From Pseudobacteroides sp. (lineage in GTDB: Bacteria > Bacillota > Clostridia > Acetivibrionales > DSM-2933), in assembly GCF_036567765.1 (NCBI RefSeq), contig NZ_DATCTU010000004.1, forward strand, positions 62,001 to 126,000: a DNA stretch of 64,000 nucleotides, written 5' to 3'. A model generated the notes under the pieces. That model was not told where the DNA came from and ran no database searches. It saw nothing but the letters and a program-made list of their open reading frames with translations. The position numbers and the translations under genes were made by a program. Numbering within the stretch: position 1 is the first letter of the stretch; each line of letters begins with the position of its first letter. Shown here piece after piece: positions 46,759 to 56,688 of this stretch.

Positions 46759-48069
46759 TTATTCACAGCTGCCGTTTTTACATACCCTGATCTTTGAAAC
46801 TTTCTTTTCTTCCACCTCTTCTACCTTTAGCATCAATTCATTAAACTCTATGGTTGATGTATCCCCTTTTTCAGGAATCCTCCCCATCTGGCCTATAACA
46901 AACCCGCTCAGTGTCTCATAATCGTCTATTGGAAGGTCTACTCCGAGAGCTTCCTGTACTTCATCGAGACTGACAGCACCATTTATGATGAATGTATTAT
47001 CATCTATTTTTTCCATTTCCTTTTCTTCTACATCATCTTCATCAAATATGTTTCCTACAATCTCCTCAATCAAATCCTCCAATGTAACAATCCCGGCTGT
47101 TCCTCCGTATTCGTCTATAATAACCGCCATATGGGTTTTGTTTCTCTGAAGCTCTTTTAGTAGTTCATCTGTTCTTTTTGAAGCTGGCACAAAATATGGC
47201 TGCCTTATAATATCTCTCAGGCTAAAATTCTTCTTGTCACCTTCCTCAGCCAAATACTGAATAATGTACTTTGAGTGCATTACTCCTATTATGTTGTCTA
47301 TATTATCCTCATAAATCGGTATTCTGGAATACTTTTCAGAATTTATGAAGGAAGTTACCTCATTTAAGCTTGCATCCACAGGAAGAGCCTCTATGTCAGT
47401 CCTGTGAGTCATAATATCTGAAACAATTTTATTGTTAAAATCAAAAATATTATTAATCATTTCTTTCTCAGTTTCATCAATGGTGCCTTTTTCTTCTCCC
47501 ACATCCACCAACAATCTGATTTCCTCTTCTGTGACCTGTTCTTCATCTTCATTTGGATCAACACCAAACATCCTTACTAAAAATCCCGTTGACACCGTAA
47601 GTATTTTAATAAATGGGTAAGACAAAATCGATAGAAAATACAAAGGCCCTGCAACAAATCTTGCCACTCCCTCAGCCTTTTTCACAGCCAATTTCTTTGG
47701 CACCATTTCTCCCAAAACAAGCGTAAAATATAATAACACTATTGTAATTATAACCATTGAAATGTTTTTAAGCCATAATTCAGATAAAGAAAGATTTGTC
47801 AGCTTAATTAGATCTACAACCCTTATTGCAAAATTTTCCGCAATAAAAGCACTGGCAAGAATGTAGGAGAAAGCTATACCTATCTGAATGGTGGCAAGAA
47901 ACCTGCTTGGCTCTTCAACAAGTATTTTAAGCAGCTTTGCTTTTTTATTTTGTTCTTCAGACATTAATTTTATTTTGTTGTCATTTAACGAAATCAAAGC
48001 AGCCTCAGATACATTAAAAAACCCAACCAACACTATAAGCATTACAAATAATAGAATCTCGGGAAACAA
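46759..48069 (-). CDS. HlyC/CorC-type membrane protein (DUF21-CBS), second copy
   Basis: About 436 residues with the same order as its neighbour: DUF21 membrane domain (about 1-190), two CBS domains (about 200-325; VIIDEYGGTAGIVT) and a CorC_HlyC domain (about 345-425, GFVIGQMGRIP). The start chosen is TTG 48069, which follows GGAGG by about eight bases; the ATG at 48084 would put that ribosome site inside the gene and has none of its own. The two genes are diverged tandem paralogues and may have distinct ion specificity. It is upstream of its paralogue on one probable transcript. Confidence 0.88.
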   Translation of the reverse strand: MFPEILLFVMLIVLVGFFNVSEAALISLNDNKIKLMSEEQNKKAKLLKILVEEPSRFLATIQIGIAFSYILASAFIAENFAIRVVDLIKLTNLSLSELWLKNISMVIITIVLLYFTLVLGEMVPKKLAVKKAEGVARFVAGPLYFLSILSYPFIKILTVSTGFLVRMFGVDPNEDEEQVTEEEIRLLVDVGEEKGTIDETEKEMINNIFDFNNKIVSDIMTHRTDIEALPVDASLNEVTSFINSEKYSRIPIYEDNIDNIIGVMHSKYIIQYLAEEGDKKNFSLRDIIRQPYFVPASKRTDELLKELQRNKTHMAVIIDEYGGTAGIVTLEDLIEEIVGNIFDEDDVEEKEMEKIDDNTFIINGAVSLDEVQEALGVDLPIDDYETLSGFVIGQMGRIPEKGDTSTIEFNELMLKVEEVEEKKVSKIRVCKNGSCE

Positions 48070-48084
48070 ATTTTCATCCTCCAT

Positions 48085-48398
48085 GTAAATAGTTTAACGT
48101 ACTAAAAAAAGGCATACTAATCCTGTCTTTTGGATTTAAAGCCTTTTACTAAAACTTGTTATTAACCGATTCTTAGATCCTAAAAATGACTCACATAGTG
48201 CTTTACTACTTTGTATATCATCAGGGTTATCATCCATTTCTACTATCACTCCAAATTTCTTTATTTTATTGTAATTTACTATATAATATTCAACAATGTC
48301 AAGATTGTCTTAAGGGTTATACCTGCATTTATCTTCTCTATATGCATCTTTACATTCAATACCTTTATTTTTCAATAAATATACCTTCATAAACTTGC
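48085..48398. other. Intergenic region without recognised features
   Basis: AT-rich. An open frame on the plus strand (about 48186-48392) has no ribosome site and an implausible Tyr/Leu/Ile composition. No strong terminator hairpin or repeat was seen. Confidence 0.5.
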
Positions 48399-50183
48399 TC
48401 ATTCACTTCCATCAGATGAGTACAAATTTGCAAATTCAATACCTATAAGGGGCCAGAAAACAATCATGGTACATATGTTTTCATCTGTAAAAAGCCCACA
48501 AACGCAGTAGACAACAGTAATAGCCAGCATTAATGCACTTGATTTCCTGAAAGCTGATAGCAGCATCCATATAATAATTATGACAAATATTATCATAGAA
48601 AATCCGCCTGTTTCAATGGCTTTTTGTAGGAATATATTGTGTGCCATATCGATATTTATATAGGCATTGTACATAAACTTGAGCTTACCCTGGTAGTCAT
48701 CCTGTGGAAAAGCATAATAAAATGTATCAGGGCCGCTGCCAACTACAATGTTTTTTTTGATAAGGGGAATTGTCCTTGACCATATGTATCCCCTACCCGA
48801 TGCAAACCTTTCCCTTCCGGTAAAAACACCTGACTGAGGCCCACTTATTTTGGCTTCCTTTCCTGCAGCATCCGCAAGAATAAACCCATCATCCCTAATA
48901 ATGAATCTTAAAAGTGCATTTTTCTTCTTCACAAATAGATTTTCCCGGTCTGCAAACACGATAAAGTCACGATAATTGTCCTTGTTTATTTTATATCCTT
49001 CATCCTCTGGCGAATAATCAATGGTCATTTCTCTGCCCTCAGTATCCGAAAACACAAGGTCATTGCCTCTTTTTTCTATGTTAAGGCTTCTTTTATTAAA
49101 AAAAAGGATCAATTTATTATTTATCAAACTAAAGTCACTAATCCTCTCGGTAACACCCGTAGCAGCATCCTGGGTATCAATATCGACAGTAGACAGCCTT
49201 TCAAAAACTTTGCCTTTACCTATCAGTGCGGCTGCGATAATCACCAAAACAATAATAATAGCAACAGGTATTATGCTTTTATAATAATTCTTAATTCTTT
49301 TCAAAGTCATTAGTGCTATTACTATGCTTCCAAATGCTGCTCCAAGGTAGGCACCTCTTGAAAAACAGTTTATCAATGTGAATAAAGCCAGCGACATGAT
49401 AAAAAGAGAAAACATCCTATGCTTTTTATCTGCTGAATAAATGGCCCTGGACATGGAAAAAACCATTATTAATGCAGCATAAGTACCAAAAACATTTGAA
49501 TTGTAAAGGGTTGAATAAATAGAGTTTCTAAAGGATGATGACGGATTATCGGGAAATAGTATACTGTTTGCCAGGTCCCCATATTTACCTGGAATTATAA
49601 TGCTCTTTATCAAATCTGCCTTAAATGGGTCAAGCCCAATAAACTGAAAAATACCTATAATAAAAATAATACCGGCAGAAATGTATATAGCTTTATAAAT
49701 TAAATTTATTTTGCAGCCTTTTATAAAAAGCATTCCGCAGGCAGTAATTATAAATACTGAAGCAATTGTAAAAAAGCCTTCACTTTGACACCTATATCCA
49801 AACAATGCAATGCTTATGTTTTTGGAAAGTATGGTCGAAAATAAGCATGCTGCAAGATAAAGACCCGTTAATATTAGAAATATTCTCTTTTCTTTACTTA
49901 TTATGCTTATTATTGCTTCTTGCTTTTTATTAAACAAAAAATTCTTTAATGCTATAAACAAAGGAATTAATGCGGCAATAGCAGTTATGTATAATGCCCA
50001 TGATTTCCAAAAGGCAAAAAAGTCATATGCATCGGGTAAAGTATTAGCCGGGTCTTCAAAAATCTTCAGTCTCACTATAATGGGTATAAATGCTACTGTA
50101 AATATCACCACACATATAGCAAGTATATTTTGGATTTTATTTCTTTCATCACTTCTTGCATATGCTTTTTTGACTTTTTTCAA
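48399..50183 (-). CDS. O-antigen ligase / polymerase-like membrane protein
   Basis: About 594 residues, with 11 to 12 transmembrane helices and the Wzy_C/O-antigen ligase region. The large extracellular loop (about 320-490) contains a conserved-looking GRGYIWSRTIPLIKKN, followed by VVGSGPDTFYYAFPQDDY and AHNIFLQ. Such proteins polymerise or ligate surface polysaccharide. The start is uncertain: TTG 50183 has GGAG nine bases upstream, while TTG 50198 would precede that site. It lies upstream of no obvious glycan operon here. The polysaccharide made is unknown. Confidence 0.82.
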   Translation of the reverse strand: MKKVKKAYARSDERNKIQNILAICVVIFTVAFIPIIVRLKIFEDPANTLPDAYDFFAFWKSWALYITAIAALIPLFIALKNFLFNKKQEAIISIISKEKRIFLILTGLYLAACLFSTILSKNISIALFGYRCQSEGFFTIASVFIITACGMLFIKGCKINLIYKAIYISAGIIFIIGIFQFIGLDPFKADLIKSIIIPGKYGDLANSILFPDNPSSSFRNSIYSTLYNSNVFGTYAALIMVFSMSRAIYSADKKHRMFSLFIMSLALFTLINCFSRGAYLGAAFGSIVIALMTLKRIKNYYKSIIPVAIIIVLVIIAAALIGKGKVFERLSTVDIDTQDAATGVTERISDFSLINNKLILFFNKRSLNIEKRGNDLVFSDTEGREMTIDYSPEDEGYKINKDNYRDFIVFADRENLFVKKKNALLRFIIRDDGFILADAAGKEAKISGPQSGVFTGRERFASGRGYIWSRTIPLIKKNIVVGSGPDTFYYAFPQDDYQGKLKFMYNAYINIDMAHNIFLQKAIETGGFSMIIFVIIIIWMLLSAFRKSSALMLAITVVYCVCGLFTDENICTMIVFWPLIGIEFANLYSSDGSE

Positions 50184-50274
50184 TTGCTGCAACTCCAATC
50201 TTAGTCTTTAGTTTTTTAGTTTATAAATAGTTGCAAAATTATTTCAGGACTATGTTATTTATATAGTTTAATCC

Positions 50275-53200
50275 CTACATCTGTTCAAAGAGCATGTAAA
50301 CCATTTTTGCTACTTCGGCCCTTGTTGTGTAGCCTTTAGGATCAAAATAGCTATCAGCTTTACCTGACATGATCCCCTTACCAACTACAAACCTGATATG
50401 TTCTTCTGCATACAGAGATATTTTCTTTTTATCCCTGAACGTCAGCTCACCTCCGTGATCCTCCGAAAGGCCGTTGACATATGCTAACGCCCTTGAAATC
50501 ATTACAGCCGCATCTTCTCTTGTGATCCTGTCATTGGGCATGAATTTGCCCTTCCAGCCGGTAATTATATTAGCCTCTGCCGCTGCCATTACAGCATCTT
50601 TATACCAATCGCCATCTTTTATGTCTGTAAACGTGCTTTGGCCACTTGCTTCAAGCTTCAAGAGCCTTGTTATTATGGAAGCAAACTCCGCTCTTGTAAT
50701 ATTAAGATCAGGCTTAAATATGCCGTTTTCATAACCCTTAACAATTCCCTTTGCGGACATGACTTCTATGTAATTTTGTGCCCAATTGCCCTTTTTCACA
50801 TCATTATACTGGATACTGTTATTTACTACCGATACAGAGGCAATTGTTTTTGTTTTGGTTGTGACGGCCTTTAAAGCCTCATCGTACTTTGCAGCAAGGT
50901 TATCTATTTCACCTTCAGTGCCTAAACTGTATAAAGTAAGCCTGTCATTTTTACCTTCCAATTCATAAGGAAGTTTTATACTTATCGGGCTTTTGGTCTT
51001 CTTTAATTCAGTCTTTTTACCGTCTGCATTCTCTACTTCAAATGCCATATAAATAACCTCTGAAGGTCCTATTATTCTCTTTTGCTCTTTAGTAAGACTT
51101 AAGTCGGACCTTTTTCCAAGGTTTATTGAAAGCTTGGATATATCCTTTGAAGCAAATTCCTTTATGCTAAATCTAATGGTGATAAACGGCGTAATCAGCC
51201 TTATGTCACTTACTCCCTTTTCGTCAAGGCTTTTAATAAAGTTTTCAGGGATATTTACCATGCTGCTTATAGTATTGATTTCTTTAAAAAGGTCTATTTC
51301 ACAAACCTTGTTTTTAATCATTTTGGTCATATAGTCTTCGCTTGCTTTTATATCCACTATAGTCTTGTTTTTATCTGCGGTTATGATTAATCCGTTTGGA
51401 TTAACTGCCGGAACCCCCTTATCATCAACAGGCATAGTTACAATTGCGAGGGTAGGCGTCGGGGATGCCTGTACTGTTGACTGAACCGGCGGCGGTACAG
51501 GAGCCTGACTTGCTTGCGTCGGCGACGGAGTTGTAGTCGGTGAAGGCGTTGCGACAGCATCAACAGAAAGTACTCTAGTTGCAACAGCATTTACATTAGT
51601 TGAGTCCGCTCCCTTTATAATACCTTTAACAGTATAGGTACCAGGCTTATCTATACTTAATACTCCGTCTTCTACAAGATTTACATTTCCTCCACTATCC
51701 ATATAGCAGTATTCTACAGCATTTTCCAGCCCATTACTGCTTTCTGTCTCATTTCCAATCTTATATACTATATAGTTTTTTAAATCAAACTTGTTTGAAG
51801 CGTCAAAGCTCTCCGGCATGCTTGATTTAAAGGCAAGCTGTTTAGAATTTTCTATAATAATCCTATTAGAGAGCTGGCCCACAAAAGGGGTTAAATAGTT
51901 TTGTGAAAACCAGTATGTTGAGTTCCAGTTCTTTGCATCATTAATGATTGATACTGGTATACTTGAAATATTATTATTTGAAAAGTCAACATAATTTATC
52001 GTTTTACTTGGCAAATTAAAATCATCAGGGATTTTCAGAATATTATTACTAGATAGATTTATCATGTAAAGATTAGTATTAGCACTAAAATCAGGGACCT
52101 GTTTCAATCCGCAATTGCTTAGGCCAATGCTTGATATTTGCTTAAGTTTGCCTATCCCCTCAGCTCCACCGGGTACTTCTTTTATATTTACATTCTCATT
52201 AAGTGATAATCCCTTTAAAGTATATAGATTGAGAACTTCTTCTGGAAATCTTTCAAATTCATTATTTGATATATCCAAAGACCACAGATTCCATATTGCA
52301 TCCATGTTAGAAGGCAGGCTTTTAATTTTATTATGGGATAAATATAAATAATTAAGGTTATTAAGTTTTAAAATGTCCTCAGGAAATGTTGCTAATTCGC
52401 ATTTACTAAGGTCTAACCATTTTAAGTTCTTTAATGCTGCAAGCCCTTTGTCTTTGGGTATTTCTTTTAAATCATTGCTTCCTAGATCCAAAGTATACAA
52501 ATTTGTTAATTTCGAGATAACATCAGGAAATGATTCCAGCTTACAACTTTTTAACGATATATCCTGTAAGTTAGGAAAGGATGTTTCGAAATAGCTTGGC
52601 AATGACTTTAAATTATTATATGATAAGTCAATTGACACAAGGTTCTTTAGTGTTTCAATACCCTTCGGCAGCTCTTCAAATCCATTGTTTAAAATTTCCA
52701 ATTTTTCGAGGTTTTGAAGCTTGGTATAATCTATAGAATTAGCCAGAACCAAATTTTGATTCAAATCTTTTGCATTATTAAGTGACAAGCTCTTTAAATT
52801 CTTCATGGAACAAATTGAATCTATTGAATCCTTTGTAATATTCTGGACTACTGACAATGCCTGACTGGATACATAACCACATATAAGGTTAGTAAGATTT
52901 GCAAATTTAGGTACAGTGATTGCGTTTACATTATCGGAAAGGCTCAAAGATTTCAGATTTGAAAGCTTGCTTTCGATATCGTTTGGAAACCCATTGATCT
53001 TTGAATAGGATATATTTAGATTTTGTAGTCCATTTAGCTTTTCCAATCCTGTTAAATCGGACACGCCATCATTAGAAACGTATAAATGCTTAATTTGGGA
53101 TAATCGTACATCATTAACCCTTTGCCAATCTACTGTTTTGTAATCCACACTATAAACACTACCGGTTACTGCGTCTAAAGCTTTCAACACCTCAAATCCG

Positions 53201-55071
53201 AAAGCCTCATCCGGAAATGCGGCTTTGAACTTTTCCTCGTTATAAAAATCACTGCTATAAATAACTTCAACATATGTACTAGCTTTTGCATAAGGATTTC
53301 CTTCCTCTGCATCTTTAAGTTTTGCACTAATTACATATGTTCCTTTATCAACTATTGTAAGCTTACCATCATTATCTATAAGTCCGTCGATTATTTGTCC
53401 GTCCTTTGCTACTGTATATTCCACCAGGTTTTTTACTGCATATATATCCTCCGCCACACTAGAATAAAGTTTGTCCTCGGTAGATAAATACAAAGACATA
53501 TCAACACTCTGATTAGATACAAAATAAGGCGGCATATCTTTAAAAATAAGCTGATTTGGGCTAACACTTATGCTTTCAGGCAACACATCATCATTTTTTA
53601 TAAAGTTTTCTGATAAATTTATCCAAATATTGGACTTTGCATGCTCAATAAATAGTTTTGGAATGCTGATAAAATAATTGTTTGATAAATCAATATACCC
53701 ATATTCCATTTTGCTTAGATCCATATCTTCAGGTACACTATTAATGAAGTTGCCCTGCAAATCCAAATTGGATATATTCGGAAAACATGCCAGGTCAGGA
53801 AACTCAGTAAGATTGCAGCTTACCATATCAAGATACCTAAGGTTATCAAATTTGCCCTGTAAAGCATCACTGTCCGGAAAATTTCTTATGTTATTATTAT
53901 AAAGATTTAGGGAAAATAGATGGGGCAATTCACCAATTTGCAATGGAAACTCAGTTAGCTGACAGTTGGAAAGATCAATTCCTTGTAGATTTTCAAAGTT
54001 TCTTATAAAATTACTGTTTTTGATTGCATTTTCTAGAAGATTTCTCCCTAAACTTAAATATGTTAGCTTTTCCAATTTCAATAAAATTTGAGGAATTTCA
54101 CTTAGGCCACAATCATCTAAATGTAAATTGGACAGATTGGGAAATGAATCAAAAAAATCATCCTGATAAACATTTATTTTATTACCACTTAAATCTAGCG
54201 TACTGCATGAGCTAGATACATTATTAATAGATGGTAAAGAGCTTATATGATTATATGATATATCCAGATATGATAAGTCTGTAATACTAAGGATATCATC
54301 AGGAATAGAACTTAATTTACAGCCACTCATTCTTAGATGTCCTATATTTTTTAAATTTTCAAAGAATCCATTTGGTACAGATCCAATGGAATTTGAGCTT
54401 ACATCCAAAACCTTTAGCTTACTAAGCTCCTTAATACCGTCCGGCAGTGAGTCCAATCCAGCATCGCATATGTATAAGCTTTCAAGCTCCTGAAACTTTG
54501 AATAATCGATGACTTTCGATACTGATATGTTATCTGTAATTTTTGAGTTCGATAAATGCAATGTTTTGAGGTTAGACATCAATTCGAATGAGGCTTTGGA
54601 TTCCATTGTTATAGCTTGCCCTGACAGAGCGAAAAATTCTGTCAAGGATGCAAACGCCGGTACTGTCAATGGTTTACGATTGCGGTCCAAGGACAGGGAT
54701 TTGAGATTTTTAAGGCTGTTTTCAATGTTATCAGGGAATTCACTAACTTCCGTACATTGAATATAAAGCTTTTCAAGCCCGGATAGTTTTTCCATACCCT
54801 TTAGATTTAAAACTCCATTACCCAGTTTAATACTTTTTATAGCAGCCAGGCTTTCATCATTAACTAAAGACCAATCTACGTTATCCGGATTTGCCCTTAA
54901 AGCCGCCAGCACCTCTTTACCAAACTCTCTGTCCATAAAAACCTTATAAAACGACTCCTCATCATAGCTCTGTACGTTACCTCCATTATCTTGTGCCATC
55001 ACCTGCGGACTAAATAACGACAAAATCATGATAATTACAAGAAAATAAGATAAAACTCTTTCTCTATTCAT
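50275..55071 (-). CDS. Giant LRR surface protein with SLH anchor
   Basis: A 1598-residue wall protein. Signal peptide (about 1-26), then two tandem halves (about 35-605 and 615-1140). Each begins with a similar 'EESFYKVFMDREFG / NEEKFKAAFPDEAFG' block and contains a long leucine-rich repeat array (L-x-x-L-x-L-x-x-N) followed by an Ig-like or beta domain. Then come a Pro/Thr/Ser/Gln linker (about 1170-1205), a beta region (about 1220-1390) and three C-terminal SLH repeats (about 1400-1598; ITRAEFAS, ITREDAAV, YTTRAEVAK). ATG 55071 has GGGGGAG upstream. It probably binds ligands or partner cells at the surface. The internal duplication is clear; the ligand is unknown. Confidence 0.9.
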   Translation of the reverse strand: MNRERVLSYFLVIIMILSLFSPQVMAQDNGGNVQSYDEESFYKVFMDREFGKEVLAALRANPDNVDWSLVNDESLAAIKSIKLGNGVLNLKGMEKLSGLEKLYIQCTEVSEFPDNIENSLKNLKSLSLDRNRKPLTVPAFASLTEFFALSGQAITMESKASFELMSNLKTLHLSNSKITDNISVSKVIDYSKFQELESLYICDAGLDSLPDGIKELSKLKVLDVSSNSIGSVPNGFFENLKNIGHLRMSGCKLSSIPDDILSITDLSYLDISYNHISSLPSINNVSSSCSTLDLSGNKINVYQDDFFDSFPNLSNLHLDDCGLSEIPQILLKLEKLTYLSLGRNLLENAIKNSNFIRNFENLQGIDLSNCQLTEFPLQIGELPHLFSLNLYNNNIRNFPDSDALQGKFDNLRYLDMVSCNLTEFPDLACFPNISNLDLQGNFINSVPEDMDLSKMEYGYIDLSNNYFISIPKLFIEHAKSNIWINLSENFIKNDDVLPESISVSPNQLIFKDMPPYFVSNQSVDMSLYLSTEDKLYSSVAEDIYAVKNLVEYTVAKDGQIIDGLIDNDGKLTIVDKGTYVISAKLKDAEEGNPYAKASTYVEVIYSSDFYNEEKFKAAFPDEAFGFEVLKALDAVTGSVYSVDYKTVDWQRVNDVRLSQIKHLYVSNDGVSDLTGLEKLNGLQNLNISYSKINGFPNDIESKLSNLKSLSLSDNVNAITVPKFANLTNLICGYVSSQALSVVQNITKDSIDSICSMKNLKSLSLNNAKDLNQNLVLANSIDYTKLQNLEKLEILNNGFEELPKGIETLKNLVSIDLSYNNLKSLPSYFETSFPNLQDISLKSCKLESFPDVISKLTNLYTLDLGSNDLKEIPKDKGLAALKNLKWLDLSKCELATFPEDILKLNNLNYLYLSHNKIKSLPSNMDAIWNLWSLDISNNEFERFPEEVLNLYTLKGLSLNENVNIKEVPGGAEGIGKLKQISSIGLSNCGLKQVPDFSANTNLYMINLSSNNILKIPDDFNLPSKTINYVDFSNNNISSIPVSIINDAKNWNSTYWFSQNYLTPFVGQLSNRIIIENSKQLAFKSSMPESFDASNKFDLKNYIVYKIGNETESSNGLENAVEYCYMDSGGNVNLVEDGVLSIDKPGTYTVKGIIKGADSTNVNAVATRVLSVDAVATPSPTTTPSPTQASQAPVPPPVQSTVQASPTPTLAIVTMPVDDKGVPAVNPNGLIITADKNKTIVDIKASEDYMTKMIKNKVCEIDLFKEINTISSMVNIPENFIKSLDEKGVSDIRLITPFITIRFSIKEFASKDISKLSINLGKRSDLSLTKEQKRIIGPSEVIYMAFEVENADGKKTELKKTKSPISIKLPYELEGKNDRLTLYSLGTEGEIDNLAAKYDEALKAVTTKTKTIASVSVVNNSIQYNDVKKGNWAQNYIEVMSAKGIVKGYENGIFKPDLNITRAEFASIITRLLKLEASGQSTFTDIKDGDWYKDAVMAAAEANIITGWKGKFMPNDRITREDAAVMISRALAYVNGLSEDHGGELTFRDKKKISLYAEEHIRFVVGKGIMSGKADSYFDPKGYTTRAEVAKMVYMLFEQM

Positions 55072-55210
55072 ACGTCTCCCCCTAAAATTGACTCTCTAAT
55101 CAAAAGTGATAAATCTTCCTTAAGTATACATAGTTTATTGCCAAAAGTATAGTTACTAAAGTCATTATTTAGAAATATGTAAAATTCCTGTAATATTCGT
55201 TCATATTAAA

Positions 55211-55244
55211 AAGCCTGTCCATTATTTTACTAATGAACAGGCTT
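55211..55244 (-). terminator. Terminator of spoVS
   Basis: AAGCCTGTCCATTA (55211-55224) pairs, 13 of 14, with TAATGAACAGGCTT (55231-55244). On the minus strand the stem is followed by TTTTTAATATG. It lies just past the spoVS stop at 55257. Confidence 0.8.
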
Positions 55245-55256
55245 GAGATTATTCTT

Positions 55257-55517
55257 TTACCTAGGTTGTATTAAGAATTTTATAGCTGTTCTTTCTTCCC
55301 CATCGATGCTGACTTCTGAAAATGCAGGTACCGCTACCAAATCAATTCCGTTTGGTGCAACAAAACCTCTAGTAATGGCAATAGCCTTAACTGCTTGATT
55401 TACTGCACCGGCTCCAACTGCTTGAATTTCCGCACAATTACGATCCCTCAATGCCGCTGCTAGAGCCCCTGCTACAGATTTAGGCTGAGAATTAGCCGAT
55501 ACTTTAAGAACTTCCAT
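55257..55517 (-). CDS. spoVS: Stage V sporulation protein S
   Basis: An 86-residue SpoVS, an Alba-like-fold protein needed for later sporulation stages in Bacillus. The hallmark sequence runs MEVLKVSANSQPKSVAGA, AEIQAVGAGAVNQAVKAI, and ends with AFSEVSIDGEERTAI. Length and sequence are standard. GGGGG and ATG are well spaced. It has its own SigH-type promoter (55584-55612) and terminator, so it is a single-gene unit. This supports a spore-forming organism. Confidence 0.96.
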   Translation of the reverse strand: MEVLKVSANSQPKSVAGALAAALRDRNCAEIQAVGAGAVNQAVKAIAITRGFVAPNGIDLVAVPAFSEVSIDGEERTAIKFLIQPR

Positions 55518-55583
55518 ACACTTATCCCCCTACAAATAATCAAATATTTTATCTATATATCAGTGTTAAATAATACGTACTTA

Positions 55584-55612
55584 TAATTCTACACTAGTTT
55601 TTAAATTCCTGC
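55584..55612 (-). promoter_or_regulatory. SigH-type promoter of spoVS
   Basis: On the minus strand GCAGGAATT (55612-55604), 11 bases, then GTAGAATTA (55592-55584). This fits the SigH consensus RnAGGAwww-N11/12-RnnGAATww at every fixed position. spoVS is a SigH gene in Bacillus. Distance to the start codon is about 65 bases. Confidence 0.75.
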
Positions 55613-55647
55613 AAATTTTCTTATAAATCTTCAAATTTTATTGTTAT

Positions 55648-56667
55648 TTACGACCCCCTTATGAAAAATTCCGTGTTTACATCCTCAATACATTTTACTA
55701 AAATACTTTTGAAACCGTATTTATTCTTAAGGTATTCGATATTACCCCTCCTTTGTCCAATGATTTCACAAATGTATTTTTTTCCTGTATATATAATTAT
55801 ATCACGTTCATGAAATAATGAATACTCTTTTAAATAATTTTCTATCCTGCACAGCCACAGCCTTGACTCCACTAATTGTCTGAAGGATGGATGAAAAGGT
55901 CCTGCTACAACATCAAAATCGCTGTTAATATTATCTGTAGGCTGCAAGCCTATTCTTATAACCTTTATGTCATTTTTATTATAAATATCCAGAAGTTTTG
56001 CACATAGACCAACTGCTTCTTCAACATCTAAGGGGATATATTTTCCATCCTTAAACATTTTTTCAAGATAAGTATTTTTAACAACAAGCGTTGGATAAAT
56101 CCTTACAATGCTTGGCTTAAGATCCACTACTTTTTTTGCTGTATCAATATCCTTCTTAGTATTTGAGCCCGGAAGACCTATCATAGTCTGAATTCCAAGT
56201 TCTATTCCGCTTTCCCTGATAAGTCTTACAGCCTTGTATACATCATCTGCACTGTGTCCGCGGCCGCTTATTCTAAGAACTTCTTCATCAAGGCTCTGAA
56301 CACCAAGCTCAATAGTATTTACATTATACTTTTTTAATCTGCCCACAATTTCGGGGTCTATATAATCGGGCCTTGTAGAAAGCCTTATTCCTTTAATTTT
56401 TCCAAGGTTAAAATACATATCGGCAGCTTCTAAAAACTGTATTTGTCTTTGGGTGTCAATACCGGTAAAGCTTCCTCCGTAAAATCCTATTTCAATGTAA
56501 CTGTCTTCCCCTGCAGTAGATAGATGTGCCTCTATAGTTTCACGCATCTTTTCAACTGTCATTTCCTCGGTTTGCCCGCTGATTATTTTCTGATTGCAGT
56601 AAATACAATCGAAGGGACAGCCCTTATGAGGAATAAAAACAGGGATTATCATATGCTTTTTACCCAC
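55648..56667 (-). CDS. Radical SAM protein (Elp3-like)
   Basis: A 339-residue radical SAM enzyme. The cluster motif is C-x3-C-x2-C (CPFDCIYC), followed by the family's FYGGSFTG, RLSTRPDYI and TIELGVQSLDEEVL strands. It resembles the radical SAM half of Elp3 or YhcC-type proteins but lacks the acetyltransferase domain, so a tRNA-modifying role is possible yet unproven. GTG 56667 has AAGGTGATATT upstream. It starts 21 bp after rnc and is probably co-transcribed. Confidence 0.88.
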   Translation of the reverse strand: MGKKHMIIPVFIPHKGCPFDCIYCNQKIISGQTEEMTVEKMRETIEAHLSTAGEDSYIEIGFYGGSFTGIDTQRQIQFLEAADMYFNLGKIKGIRLSTRPDYIDPEIVGRLKKYNVNTIELGVQSLDEEVLRISGRGHSADDVYKAVRLIRESGIELGIQTMIGLPGSNTKKDIDTAKKVVDLKPSIVRIYPTLVVKNTYLEKMFKDGKYIPLDVEEAVGLCAKLLDIYNKNDIKVIRIGLQPTDNINSDFDVVAGPFHPSFRQLVESRLWLCRIENYLKEYSLFHERDIIIYTGKKYICEIIGQRRGNIEYLKNKYGFKSILVKCIEDVNTEFFIRGS

Positions 56668-56688
56668 AATATCACCTTTTGCGACATT

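Noticed and set aside
48186..48392. Open frame on the plus strand
   Set aside because: No ribosome site, very Tyr/Leu/Ile-rich, no family resemblance; more likely chance in AT-rich DNA.
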